From: Acidobacteriaceae bacterium
GTDB lineage: Bacteria > Acidobacteriota > Terriglobia > Terriglobales > Acidobacteriaceae
Direction of reading: 5' to 3'
DNA length: 64,000 nt
NCBI GenBank assembly: GCA_003134435.1
Contig: PLBE01000136.1
Location: 34,244 to 98,243, forward strand
The notes beneath the pieces were generated by a model. That model ran no database searches and was not told the origin of the DNA. It saw only the letters and a list, made by a program, of their open reading frames with translations. Positions 55,649 through 64,000 of the stretch are shown here, piece by piece (position 1 is the stretch's first letter; every line of letters begins with the position of its first letter). Made by a program: the position numbers and the translations under genes.

Positions 55649-57016
55649 ATGGCAAACGCAGGGCTCGGGGCAAGATCCGTCACACGAATCGGAAGGTTGC
55701 TGGCCATTTGGGCGTTCCTGTCCGCGATGTTTCTGGTGGTTTCGGCGTCGGCCGAATCCAAGGCGCGCATCGTCCGCTTGAGTGAGGTGCAGGGCCCTGT
55801 GCAGATCGACCGCTCCGCCGGCGACGGTTTTGACAAGGCGTTTATCAACCTGCCCGTGATTGAGGGCGCGCGCGTCAAGACCGGCCAAGACGGCCGCGCG
55901 GAAGTGGAATTCGAAGATGGCAGCGCGCTGCGGCTCGCGCCCGACAGCGAAGTCGCCTTTACTCATCTCGCGCTCGGCGATGACGGCCAAAAGCTGAGCA
56001 CGGTGCAACTTGTCTCGGGCACAGTCTACGTGAATCTTCATCCCAAGAAAGCTGGCGGCAAGTTGGCGCGGCAAACCGGCGACCAGTTTCTGCTGAATTT
56101 TGCCGGCGACTCGATCACCGTATCCGAGCCGGCGCACTTTCGCGTGGAACTTAGCGGCGAGAACAAAGTGACGATAGCCGTTTTCAAGGGCGAGTTGAGC
56201 GCCATCACGCCCTCCGGACAATTTGATCTGGCCGAAAAGCACAGCGCCACCATCCATCTGACCAAGGACGGCCTGGCGCAGGACGATTCGGCTCAGAAAG
56301 ACACCTTCGTGATCGCCAAGAGCTACGAACAGGAACCCTCCGACGCTTGGGATCGTCAGCAGAATGAGTATCACGATCGCTACGCTTCCACCGGCGGCTC
56401 CAGCATCTCATCTCCGTACAGTTATGGCATGAGCGACTTGAATTACTACGGCAACTTCATGAGCGTGCCCGGCTACGGCAATGTCTGGCAGCCTTACTTG
56501 ATCGGCGCCAATTGGAACCCTTTTCAAGATGGCGGCTGGGCTTTCTACCCCGGTGCCGGCTACATGTTCGTATCGGGTTATCCGTGGGGATGGATGCCTT
56601 ACAATTACGGCAATTGGGCCTTCGCCCCCGGCTTTGGATGGGTCTGGCAACCCGGCGGCTGGGGTGCGTGGAATGGGATCCCACGGGTGGTGAATAGTCC
56701 GGTCGCGGTCAGAGTGCCGGCTGCGCCTGCCAGCGGGCATCTGACGGTAATGGTAGGACGCGGCCTCGCGGCCAATCCCGCTAGCGGCGCCCCGCATCGT
56801 CTGACCATCAATCCCGGTTCGGCCGGCTTTGGAGTGCCCCGCGGTTCGGTCAACCACTTAGATCGCGTCTCCAAGACCGTAGACCGCACATCCCGTCCCA
56901 TCACCGTCGCGACCACTCCGCCAGCTTCGTCCGCGCCAGATTCCGGCGTAGCCGCTCCCACCACTGCCGCGGGGAGGCCTTCGGTAGGGACGTCGCGCCG
57001 GTCTCGCCCTTTCTGA
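55649..57016 (+). CDS. FecR-domain protein with aromatic-rich tail (DUF6600-like)
   Basis: 455 aa, preceded by AGGAGA. Signal peptide (AIWAFLSAMFLVVSASA). Residues ~38-190 form a FecR-like domain (LPVIEGARVKTGQDGRAEVE, GSALRLAPDSEVAF, FKGELSAI). Residues ~265-345 are rich in Trp/Tyr/Gly, with repeats of the type PGYGNVWQP, YPWGWMPYNYGNWAF and PGFGWVWQPGG, as in DUF6600 proteins. FecR domains normally relay signals to ECF sigma factors, but no sigma gene is adjacent. Terminator at 57036. Confidence 0.75.
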   Translation: MANAGLGARSVTRIGRLLAIWAFLSAMFLVVSASAESKARIVRLSEVQGPVQIDRSAGDGFDKAFINLPVIEGARVKTGQDGRAEVEFEDGSALRLAPDSEVAFTHLALGDDGQKLSTVQLVSGTVYVNLHPKKAGGKLARQTGDQFLLNFAGDSITVSEPAHFRVELSGENKVTIAVFKGELSAITPSGQFDLAEKHSATIHLTKDGLAQDDSAQKDTFVIAKSYEQEPSDAWDRQQNEYHDRYASTGGSSISSPYSYGMSDLNYYGNFMSVPGYGNVWQPYLIGANWNPFQDGGWAFYPGAGYMFVSGYPWGWMPYNYGNWAFAPGFGWVWQPGGWGAWNGIPRVVNSPVAVRVPAAPASGHLTVMVGRGLAANPASGAPHRLTINPGSAGFGVPRGSVNHLDRVSKTVDRTSRPITVATTPPASSAPDSGVAAPTTAAGRPSVGTSRRSRPF

Positions 57017-57035
57017 AGAATGCCCTATGAAACAA

Positions 57036-57063
57036 AGCGGCCAGGAATGGCCGCTCTTTTCTT
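57036..57063 (+). terminator. intrinsic terminator after the FecR gene
   Basis: agcggcca (57036-57043) pairs with tggccgct (57048-57055) around ggaa, followed by a T-rich stretch, 20 bp after the stop. Confidence 0.85.
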
Positions 57064-57089
57064 TGCCCAATTTTCTTGCGCAATAATCT

Positions 57090-57923
57090 CTATGCCACAA
57101 TCATTCCCGCGTATCCCACCACCGACTCGTAGTCGCCCGAGATCTCGCCCGAGGTCTCATACTTGACCAGCGTAGCCGACGTCGCTCCCAGCAGCTTGGC
57201 GGCCGTAAGCATGACGATCGTCGGCCCGAATCCGCACATGCTGATGTCTTCGTTCGTCACAACTACCCAAAGCCCGCGCGCATCCAGAGCCAACACGCGT
57301 TCGATGGCCTTGCGATCTTTGACGCGAGTGATCGCGTCAGACTCGTAGTGATTCATGTCGCTCGAAGCGACGATAAGGACTTTCGCGTCCCGATCTTCCT
57401 CTGCAGCGGCAATCACGTCGGCCAGCGCCTCGCCCAGATCGCGCAGTACTCCAAAATCGCTGGTGCCGATAACAATCGGAAGGATACGCAACTCAGGCTG
57501 CTGGACCTGCAAAAAAGGGAGCTGGACTTCGATCGCGTGTTCCGCGCGGTGCGCGGCGCTGTCCTCTTCGAGCGCCGGAAAACGATGCAGCAGGCGCGCC
57601 GCCAAGTCATCGTCCGCCGCAACTTCGCCCAGCGGAGTTTGCCAGGTCGTTGAGGCCATGACCGCCAGAGGACGCCCTTTGCCGGTGTGGTTAGGGCAGA
57701 GAATCACGCAACTCTCAGGAATCTCCAGCTGCGAATACACCGCGCCCGCCACGCCGCCCGAGTAGATGTATCCCGCATGGGGAGCGACGCACCCAATGGC
57801 GGCGATGCGGGGGGATACATTCTCGGCACTAGAAGAATATTGTCGAACTTCGCGCAATAATTCATCGGCTCGGCCCGGATAAAACCGGCCAGCAACGGCG
57901 GGCATGCGTAAGGCGGAAGTCAT
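57090..57923 (-). CDS. AmmeMemoRadiSam system protein B (MEMO1 family)
   Basis: 277 aa from ATG 57923 (MTSALRMPAVAGRFYPG). MEMO-type fold with CVAPHAGYIYSGG, CPNHTGKG, HRAEHAIEVQLPFL, VASSDMNHYE and SMCGFGP. The AmmA (AMMECR1) and radical-SAM partners are not in this window. Function is not established; the bacterial system is thought to act in a radical modification pathway. The dispersed palindrome (57937-57957) sits just upstream of its start. Confidence 0.85.
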   Translation of the reverse strand: MTSALRMPAVAGRFYPGRADELLREVRQYSSSAENVSPRIAAIGCVAPHAGYIYSGGVAGAVYSQLEIPESCVILCPNHTGKGRPLAVMASTTWQTPLGEVAADDDLAARLLHRFPALEEDSAAHRAEHAIEVQLPFLQVQQPELRILPIVIGTSDFGVLRDLGEALADVIAAAEEDRDAKVLIVASSDMNHYESDAITRVKDRKAIERVLALDARGLWVVVTNEDISMCGFGPTIVMLTAAKLLGATSATLVKYETSGEISGDYESVVGYAGMIVA

Positions 57924-57936
57924 GATCAGCTCGCGT

Positions 57937-57957
57937 GGCGCGGGCACTCTTGCCCGC
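57937..57957. repeat. dispersed palindromic repeat, copy 2
   Basis: ggcgcgggcactcttgcccgc contains a 7-bp stem gcgggca/tgcccgc with loop ctct. One base differs from the reverse complement of copy 1 at 52943. Confidence 0.65.
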
Positions 57958-57991
57958 AAAAGTCGGATCGCAGAAAACTCTTGCGCCGAAA

Positions 57992-58942
57992 CTATGAGCT
58001 GCCGTCGCGGAGCGCGCGGAACAAAGCAGCGGTTCGTTCCAGCGGCAGCGCCTCGGCCCGGATGGCAGGCTTCACGCCGCTTTTCACTAACGCGGCCCGC
58101 AGCGCGTCTTCATCGTACCGCGTCTTCAGATTATTCCAAAGTGTTTTGCGCTTCTGTCCAAAGCAGAGTTTCAAGAAGGCAATAAACTCGGTCTCGGGAA
58201 CGCGCAGCGCTTCCAGCCGCGGCTTGATGGTAATCCGAACCACGCTGGAATGCACCTTGGGAGGCGGAGAAAACGCCCCAGGCGGAAGCGTGAACAGCTG
58301 CTCAACCCGGCCGTACAGTTGCGTGGTGGCTGAAAGCAAGCCATAGTCACGGCTTCCCGCCGCGGCCGCCAGGCGGTCGGCAACTTCTTTTTGCACCATG
58401 ATGACAATCGTCGAAAAGTAGCGGTGATATTCCAGCAGCCGCAACAGAATGTCGGAGGTAATGTAATAAGGCAGGTTGCCGATCACCCGCGCCGGTTCGG
58501 GCGCGAAGTTCAATCCGGTGCGCACGCTGCCCGGCTTCGCACCGAAAACCGTGTCCAGTTCGATGGTCAGAATGTCGCCTTCAATGATTTCAACATTCGC
58601 CTGCATGTTGAATTTCATCCGGAGCTGGGCCGACATTACTCGATCCAACTCCACCGCAATCAGGCGCCGCGCCTTCCGCGCCAGCAAATCCGTCAGGGCG
58701 CCGCGACCCGGGCCGATCTCCAGTACGGTCGCCTCGGATAGACTGCCCAGAGCCTCCACAATGCGCACTGCCGCCGCGTCGCTCGCCAGAAAATGCTGGC
58801 CCAGTTTGGGCTTGTGCAAACTCGTTGGTGCGCTAGCGACCTTTGGCACGTTGACCCTCTTTCTTTCCGGCCTTAGACTGGCTAAGTTCTCTTCTAATGT
58901 CGAAGACGCGGGCGTGCCGCTGCTCGACAGAAACTTAATCAT
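57992..58942 (-). CDS. rsmA: 16S rRNA dimethyladenosine transferase RsmA/KsgA
   Basis: 316 aa. Methylates two adjacent adenines in the 3' hairpin of 16S rRNA. Seen: KPKLGQHFLASDAAAVRIV, VLEIGPGRGALTDLLA (SAM site), NLPYYITSDILLRL and MVQKEVADRL. It has an N-terminal extension of about 40 residues, perhaps a later start. ATG start (MIKFLSS). Divergent from glgA with 46 bp between. Confidence 0.95.
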   Translation of the reverse strand: MIKFLSSSGTPASSTLEENLASLRPERKRVNVPKVASAPTSLHKPKLGQHFLASDAAAVRIVEALGSLSEATVLEIGPGRGALTDLLARKARRLIAVELDRVMSAQLRMKFNMQANVEIIEGDILTIELDTVFGAKPGSVRTGLNFAPEPARVIGNLPYYITSDILLRLLEYHRYFSTIVIMVQKEVADRLAAAAGSRDYGLLSATTQLYGRVEQLFTLPPGAFSPPPKVHSSVVRITIKPRLEALRVPETEFIAFLKLCFGQKRKTLWNNLKTRYDEDALRAALVKSGVKPAIRAEALPLERTAALFRALRDGSS

Positions 58943-58988
58943 AACTTGAGCCTGGCATCCTTAGCTCGGGCTCAGGAGGCTTCTTGCC

Positions 58989-60485
58989 ATGCATATCGCT
59001 TTCGCAGCATCAGAGTGCGTTCCCTTTTCGAAAACTGGCGGACTGGCCGACGTGGTCGGCGCTTTGCCCCGCGCCCTGGCCGCCCTAGGACATCAGGTGA
59101 GTGTGTATGTTCCGCGCTATCGTCAGACGAAACTGACGGATCCTCAAACGGTGGTCGCCAGCGTCACCATTCCCTTCGACGACAAGTACCGTTTCTGTTC
59201 GGTGGTAACGGCGGGAAGCAGCGCCGGGGTTAAGTTTTACTTCGTCGATTATCCGCCGTATTTTGACCGCGAGGCGCTCTACGGCAGTCCAGCCGGCGAC
59301 TATCCCGATAACGCCGAACGCTTCGCCCTGTTCTCCCGGGCCGTGATTGAAGCTTCGAAGATATTGGGCGTGCCCCACGTATTCCACTGCCACGACTGGC
59401 AATCGGCCCTCGTACCTATTCTGCTGCGCACGCTCTATGCCGAGGATCCCGCGTTTCGCGATGTGGCCATCGTTTTCACCATCCACAACATGGGATACCA
59501 GGGTTTATTTCCGCCCGACACTTTGCCCCTGCTGACACTTCCCTGGGATCTGCTGACGATCTCGAAGATGGAATTTTTCGGCCAGGTAAATTTCCTGAAA
59601 GGCGCGCTCGTCTACTCCGACTTTGTCACCACGGTGAGCAGGAAATACAGCCAGGAGATTCAAACCACCGAATACGGATTTGGCCTGGAGGGCGTGCTCC
59701 GCGACCGGGCCGCGACCGTGACTGGAATTCTGAATGGAGTCGACTACGACGAGTGGAGTCCGCAGACCGACAAGTTCGCGGTCGCGAAATTTTCTCCGCA
59801 GGATGTGACCGGCAAGTTGAAATGCAAACAGGACTTGCTGCAGGCCTTCGGAGTCGCCAGGGCGGACGCCAAAATCCCGGTCATCGGCATCGTGTCCCGC
59901 TTCGCCGCGCAGAAGGGGTTCGACCTGATCTCTCAGGTTATGGACCGCCTCGCCCGCGAAGAAATGATCATGGTCGTCCTGGGATCGGGCGACAAGCCCT
60001 ACGAAGAAATGTTCCAGCGCCTGAACAAGCAGTATCCCAACAAGATTGCGGTCAAGGTGGCCTACGACAACGCCATCGCCCATAAAATCGAAGCCGGCGC
60101 GGATATGTTCCTGATGCCCTCCCGCTACGAACCCTGCGGACTGAACCAGATCTACAGCCTGAAATACGGAACCGTTCCCATCGTCCGCGCGACGGGTGGT
60201 CTGGACGATACCATCGAACCCTGGGACGCGCGCACTGGCAAGGGTACCGGCTTCAAGTTCACCGACTACACCGGCGAAGCGCTGCTCGCGACCGTCAAAC
60301 AAGCGTTACTCGCCTATCAGGACCCATCGTCATGGCAGACGCTCATGCGCAACGGCATGGGCCGCGATTTTTCCTGGGGCGCATCCGCGCGCGAATACGG
60401 CAAGGTCTATGAGCGCGCCCGGCAGGCAAGAATCAGCGCGCACCCCGGCGCTGCCGACTCGAAAAAAGAAGCGGTGCACGGCTAG
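58989..60485 (+). CDS. glgA: glycogen synthase GlgA
   Basis: 498 aa. GT5 family, transferring glucose from ADP-glucose to glycogen. N-terminal VPFSKTGGLADVVGALP contains the KTGGL substrate loop; C-terminal PSRYEPCGLNQIYSLKYGTV bears the conserved catalytic Glu. Also GILNGVDYDEWSP and IGIVSRFAAQKGFDLI. A GGAGG lies before the ATG. No other glg genes are nearby. Confidence 0.95.
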   Translation: MHIAFAASECVPFSKTGGLADVVGALPRALAALGHQVSVYVPRYRQTKLTDPQTVVASVTIPFDDKYRFCSVVTAGSSAGVKFYFVDYPPYFDREALYGSPAGDYPDNAERFALFSRAVIEASKILGVPHVFHCHDWQSALVPILLRTLYAEDPAFRDVAIVFTIHNMGYQGLFPPDTLPLLTLPWDLLTISKMEFFGQVNFLKGALVYSDFVTTVSRKYSQEIQTTEYGFGLEGVLRDRAATVTGILNGVDYDEWSPQTDKFAVAKFSPQDVTGKLKCKQDLLQAFGVARADAKIPVIGIVSRFAAQKGFDLISQVMDRLAREEMIMVVLGSGDKPYEEMFQRLNKQYPNKIAVKVAYDNAIAHKIEAGADMFLMPSRYEPCGLNQIYSLKYGTVPIVRATGGLDDTIEPWDARTGKGTGFKFTDYTGEALLATVKQALLAYQDPSSWQTLMRNGMGRDFSWGASAREYGKVYERARQARISAHPGAADSKKEAVHG

Positions 60486-60583
60486 CGACGTTTACTCAGT
60501 AGGTCCCGCGATATAAAACTAGATTGTCATCCTGAGCAAAGCGAAGGGGACCTATGGATTTTGCTGGCTGGCGCAACCCCATA
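60486..60583. other. spacer with dispersed-type CTGAGCNAAGCNAAGG element
   Basis: cctgagcaaagcgaagggg at about 60529-60547 resembles the element at 4072. It is flanked by an inverted pair aggtccc/ggggacct. No gene seen. Confidence 0.5.
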
Positions 60584-60998
60584 TGAGCAAGAGGAGGAAG
60601 ACGACTTCCAGCAAGACGCTTAGGCCATGGCGCCCGGGGCCGTCGAGGCGGCTGGCCGCGCCGACCGCAACGCGCAACCGCTGGCCCCCGGCGATCTGAA
60701 GCGCATGAAGCGGACGCCGCAGGCGAAAATCATTCGCCGGGCTTTAGCATTGACGCAAGAGGAATTGCCGTCCGCTACCACATCCCGCTGGGCACCATCC
60801 GGGACTGGGAGCAAGGCCGCGCGGAACCGGACAAGCCAACCGAAGCCTGTCTCAAAGTTATTGCGCGCGCACCCGAGCGGATCGAGCGGCTGTTGAATTC
60901 AAGGGCGCACAGAGTGCAACTCGCTAATCCCACCCGTCGCAAAGCACGCGGAGAGCCGGGCACCGCCCTCGCTAGAGCATTCACAGCGCTCCTGTAAC
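60584..60998 (+). pseudogene. frameshifted HTH antitoxin-like gene
   Basis: Two frames together encode an HTH antitoxin of the kind paired with BrnT-like toxins: LKRMKRTPQAKIIRRALALT, then QEE in one frame; after a shift near 60765 the other frame continues AVRYHIPLGTIRDWEQGRAE and PDKPTEACLKVIARAPERIE. The N-terminal part is also degenerate. No toxin gene is found upstream, so this is probably a relic. Confidence 0.7.
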
Positions 60999-61152
60999 CT
61001 CTGCGGTTGCCGTCGAGCACAATTCGGTAATGCAAACGAAGAACCCGTTCTCCCCAGATCCAGAGGTTGTGATCTGCACGAACTGTGCTGCGCTCCGCAG
61101 CATAGACACCGAGCAATCGCGGTACACTTTCACGAAGGCATCCTTCACTCCA

Positions 61153-62466
61153 ATGGGCACGACTTCTCCACGCCTCATCTTTCACGTCGATATGGACGCC
61201 TTCTTCGTCTCGGTCGAGGAATTATTCGACCCTTCGCTGAAGGGTAAACCAGTGGTGGTGGGCGGGCAGCGCGATGAACGCGGCGTGGTTTCGGCGGCAT
61301 CGTACGCCGCGCGAAAGTTTGGGGTGCATTCGGCCATGCCCCTGCGGACGGCGGCGAAACTTTGTCCGCAGGCGATTTTTGTCAATGGACATCCCGAGCG
61401 CTATCGCGAATATTCGCACAAGGTGCACGAAGTTCTCGGCCATTTTTCTCCGTTGGTCGAAATGGCTTCGGTGGACGAGGCTTATCTCGACATGACCGGT
61501 ACGGAGCGCCTGCACGGCCGTCCGTTACAGTCCGCTCATCAGCTTCATGCGGCGATGAAGTCGGCGACGCAATTGAATTGCTCGATCGGGATTGGCACTT
61601 CCCGGCTGGTCGCGAAAGTCTCGTCCGCCAAGGCCAAGCCGAATGGAGTGCTCTGGGTGCTGCCCGGAGAGGAAGCAAAGTTTCTAGCCCCGCTCGCGGT
61701 CGGCGACATCCCCGGCGTTGGCAAGGTAATGGAGCAAAAACTGCATGCCATCGGCATCCAGAAAGTTGGCGACCTCGCGCGCCTCGACGACCGCGATCTG
61801 GAACACCGCTTCGGAAAATGGGGGCTGGCGCTGGCCGGAAAGTCGCGCGGCGAGGATGCCGGTGGATGGTTCGGCAATGAAGTCGGCGAGAATGTCGATC
61901 CTAAATCCATCAGCCACGAGCACACGTTCGACGATGACACTGGCGACTCCGAGCGACTCCAATCCACACTGATGCGCTTAAGCGAAATGGTGGGACGCCG
62001 CTTGCGCGAAGGCGGGTATTTCGCGCGCACCCTGCAACTGAAACTCCGCTATAAGGATTTCACAACCATCACTCGCGCGCATTCGCTGGACCAGCCAACG
62101 CAGACCGACAACCAGATTTTCGAACATGCGCGGCGTCTATTTTTCGCCAACTGGAAGCCCGGCTCGCCCGTCCGATTGCTGGGAGTGCAAGCCTCAAATT
62201 TCGATTCCGGTCCCGCACAACTTGATCTGCTGGAGCCCTCACGGGACGAGCGCTGGCAGAAGGCGCTGGCGGCCGCGGATCACCTGCGCGACAAGTTCGG
62301 CGAATCGACCATCGGTCTCGCCCGGGGGATGAAAGGCGGGTTTCGCGAGCGCGTACACGAAAGCCCTGTAGGGTTGCCCGGCAGGAGTGGCCAGAACAAA
62401 CCTAGTGAAGAAGAAAGCACCGAAAAAAAGGACGAGCGGCGACTCCGCGATCAAGGAAGCTGGTAG
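61153..62466 (+). CDS. dinB: DNA polymerase IV
   Basis: 437 aa from ATG 61153 (MGTTSPRLIFHVDMDAFF); the longer frame to 61030 lies in unrelated sequence. Y-family translesion polymerase. Catalytic acids: HVDMDAFFVSVEE and MASVDEAYLDMTG. Helix-hairpin-helix GDIPGVGKVMEQKLHAIGI and little-finger region are complete. The C-terminal ~50 residues are charged and lack a visible beta-clamp motif. Ends inside the 3' end of the convergent hydrolase gene (16-bp overlap). Confidence 0.95.
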   Translation: MGTTSPRLIFHVDMDAFFVSVEELFDPSLKGKPVVVGGQRDERGVVSAASYAARKFGVHSAMPLRTAAKLCPQAIFVNGHPERYREYSHKVHEVLGHFSPLVEMASVDEAYLDMTGTERLHGRPLQSAHQLHAAMKSATQLNCSIGIGTSRLVAKVSSAKAKPNGVLWVLPGEEAKFLAPLAVGDIPGVGKVMEQKLHAIGIQKVGDLARLDDRDLEHRFGKWGLALAGKSRGEDAGGWFGNEVGENVDPKSISHEHTFDDDTGDSERLQSTLMRLSEMVGRRLREGGYFARTLQLKLRYKDFTTITRAHSLDQPTQTDNQIFEHARRLFFANWKPGSPVRLLGVQASNFDSGPAQLDLLEPSRDERWQKALAAADHLRDKFGESTIGLARGMKGGFRERVHESPVGLPGRSGQNKPSEEESTEKKDERRLRDQGSW

Positions 62467-63173
62467 TCTTCCAGAAAGCTCCAGACGTCATTGTTTATGC
62501 TGTCGGCGATCTCGTAATAGTTGTGGCTGTGGCCGGCAATTTCCTGGTATTGCACCGGGAAACTTGATTTCTTCAGCAGATCCCGCGTCTTTCTCACCTG
62601 CGCTAGAGAGACCATCTGATCCCGGTCTCCGATGGAAATAAAGACTGGAATCTTGCGCTTTGCGCGCTGCACAATCGAAGAATATTCATCCGCAATTCCC
62701 ATGGCATGAACGGCGGCGGCGGCAAAATAATCCGAGTCGAGCAGCGCTCCGTCGTAAGCCAGATAACCTCCCATGGAATAGCCAAACAGATAGATACGCC
62801 TAGAATCCAGACTCGCGCGCTTGCGCACGTCATCCACTAGGCAGGGCAGAATCTTCGGTATCTGAGGTTCAAGCGTGGGGTCGCGGGGAAGTTGCGGCGC
62901 GATCAGAACAATCTGTTTCTTCCGCGCCAAAGACTTCCAGGCCTCTACAAAATTCTCGGCTTCGTCGCCCGCCCCGTGCAGCAGAACAAGCGTCGGTAGC
63001 GGGCCATTCGCCGCAGCCGGCGGGACGTAGACAACATACTCCATGTCGCGCTCGCAGCGTGCTGTGTGCCGGGTGAGGTCGCTGGCGTTGGCGGTCAGCC
63101 CCAGTCCGCCTGCGAAAATAAACGCCAGCATCCCGCGAATCCAGCTTTGCGGAATGTGCGTCATCTCTTCCAT
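62451..63173 (-). CDS. secreted alpha/beta hydrolase
   Basis: 240 aa with a signal-like N-terminus (WIRGMLAFIFAGGLGLTANA). Hydrolase features: LVLLHGAGDEAENFVEAW (oxyanion), nucleophile elbow FGYSMGGYLA (Ser), and FISIGDRDQMV then AGHSHNYYE for Asp and His. Closest in look to phospholipase/carboxylesterase or PHB-depolymerase-type esterases. Substrate unknown. It lies 6 bp after the ABC ATPase gene in the same direction. Confidence 0.75.
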   Translation of the reverse strand: MEEMTHIPQSWIRGMLAFIFAGGLGLTANASDLTRHTARCERDMEYVVYVPPAAANGPLPTLVLLHGAGDEAENFVEAWKSLARKKQIVLIAPQLPRDPTLEPQIPKILPCLVDDVRKRASLDSRRIYLFGYSMGGYLAYDGALLDSDYFAAAAVHAMGIADEYSSIVQRAKRKIPVFISIGDRDQMVSLAQVRKTRDLLKKSSFPVQYQEIAGHSHNYYEIADSINNDVWSFLEDYQLP

Positions 63174-63179
63174 CCCTTC

Positions 63180-64000
63180 CTACGAAATATACTCGCGGAT
63201 GTAGTCGTCGCGCGAAGCGGCCAGTTGGTGAGCGTCGCCATCGAAGATAACTTTGGCGTCGCGCAGAATCAGGAAGCTCATGGGAACGTCGCATTGCTTG
63301 CCCTTGGGCAAGATCACCATCTGGTTGGTGGCCTTGTCGAACTGGTGAGTCGCCATGGTGAAGGCATCCTGCAGACGGTGAGTCACCATCAGGGCGCTGG
63401 TCTTGTAAACGTCGCGCTGCTTCATGATGAGTTCGACGATAGTGTTCGAAGTTACCGGATCGAGTCCGCCGGTCGGCGAGTCATAGAGCAACACCTCGGG
63501 CTTGGTGATAATGGCGCGGGCAATAGCCACACGACGCCTCATCCCACCCGAGAGTTCCGACGGATACATGTCGTAGGTTCGTTCCAGCTCCACAAAGCGC
63601 AGCACCTCGCGCACTCGGGTCTCGATCTCGGCGGCGGGAGTCTTCTCTTCCGTCAAACGGAAGCCGACATTTTCGGAAACCTTGAGCGAGTCGAAAAGCG
63701 CGCTCTCCTGAAATACGATGCCCACGCGCCGGCGTAGTTCGAACAGTTCCTGCTCCGGCATGTGCGTAATTTCCTCTCCCAACACATAGATGCGCCCGCT
63801 GTCGGGCCGCATCAATCCCATGGCGAGTTTAAGCAGAGTACTCTTGCCCGAACCCGCAACCCCAAACAGCGCTTTGGTTTCGCCATGCGGCAACTGAAAC
63901 GAAATTCCATCGAGCACGACCTTTTCATCGAAGGCGATCGAGACCTTGTCGAACTCCAGCGCGTAGCCGGAGGGAGTGACCGGCGCGGCAGCGGGATTCT
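63180..64000 (-). CDS. ABC transporter ATPase, MlaF-like (cut by the window edge)
   Basis: At least 245 aa seen from a GTG at 63917, but the frame continues in register to the end of the window (DKVSIAFDEK and further), so the true start lies beyond. Walker A GVAGSGKSTLLK, Q-loop VFQESALFDSLKV, signature LSGGMRRRVAIARAI, Walker B VLLYDSPTGGLDPV and H-loop THRL are complete. The pattern resembles MlaF, the ATPase of phospholipid-retrograde transport. Permease and MCE-domain partners should lie beyond the window. Confidence 0.85.
   Translation of the reverse strand, partial: NPAAAPVTPSGYALEFDKVSIAFDEKVVLDGISFQLPHGETKALFGVAGSGKSTLLKLAMGLMRPDSGRIYVLGEEITHMPEQELFELRRRVGIVFQESALFDSLKVSENVGFRLTEEKTPAAEIETRVREVLRFVELERTYDMYPSELSGGMRRRVAIARAIITKPEVLLYDSPTGGLDPVTSNTIVELIMKQRDVYKTSALMVTHRLQDAFTMATHQFDKATNQMVILPKGKQCDVPMSFLILRDAKVIFDGDAHQLAASRDDYIREYIS

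Overview
The window looks like a chromosome segment of a high-GC Acidobacteriota bacterium (Terriglobia, Koribacter/Sulfotelmatobacter-like). This is inferred from gene content: a VWFA-related Acidobacterial-type protein, two very large Oar-like TonB-dependent receptors with N-terminal carboxypeptidase-regulatory domains, Rhs remnants, a HAF-repeat protein, a FecR protein with an aromatic-rich tail, and many short simple-sequence or palindromic spacers between genes. No rRNA, CRISPR array, integrase or complete insertion sequence was seen.

Layout. 1-8.5 kb: a YbjQ-like protein with a tiny cysteine-rich partner, hflX and hfq (minus strand), a PuuD-like membrane protein and an HEGGH membrane protein, typA (apparent CTG start, altered G4 motif), tRNA-Arg(CCG), a barrel-PDZ fusion and a trypsin-like protease. 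8.5-10.5 kb: a small membrane protein and a repetitive protein with recurring (E)xxINLG peptides. 10.5-14.4 kb: a truncated, frameshifted Rhs C-terminal core followed by a series of orphan C-terminal tips. Two tips are followed by intact multi-TM proteins (likely immunity proteins), and two cassettes are decayed. A conserved Ala-Ala-Asn-Asn seam, gccgcaaacaac at DNA level, recurs at three tip boundaries. This is the most unusual system in the window. 14.4-28 kb: two tandem sulfatase-fold/TPR paralogs, two small secreted proteins and two TonB-dependent receptors. 28-33 kb: a VWA protein, a MoaD-MoaE fusion and a HEAT-PilZ protein with an apparent ATC start.

33-45.7 kb is a continuous minus-strand energy block running nuoA, a PH-domain gene, nuoC, D, H, J, K, L, M, N, then atpZ, an atpI-like gene, atpB and atpE. 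It lacks nuoB, E, F, G, I and all F1 genes, so these subunits must be encoded elsewhere if the complexes are functional. 45.7-64 kb holds a CpsB-like PHP phosphatase, a lactonase-type beta-propeller lipoprotein, a TonB-type transducer, a PPi-type phosphofructokinase, cstA with a small YbdD partner, ruvC, HAF and FecR proteins, a MEMO/AmmB protein, rsmA, glgA, a broken HTH antitoxin, dinB, an alpha/beta hydrolase and an MlaF-like ABC ATPase cut by the window edge.

A window-wide theme is short-period repeats. Three genes carry in-frame 15-bp minisatellites, and several intergenic gaps, especially in the nuo-atp block, hold simple repeats that can fold into hairpins.
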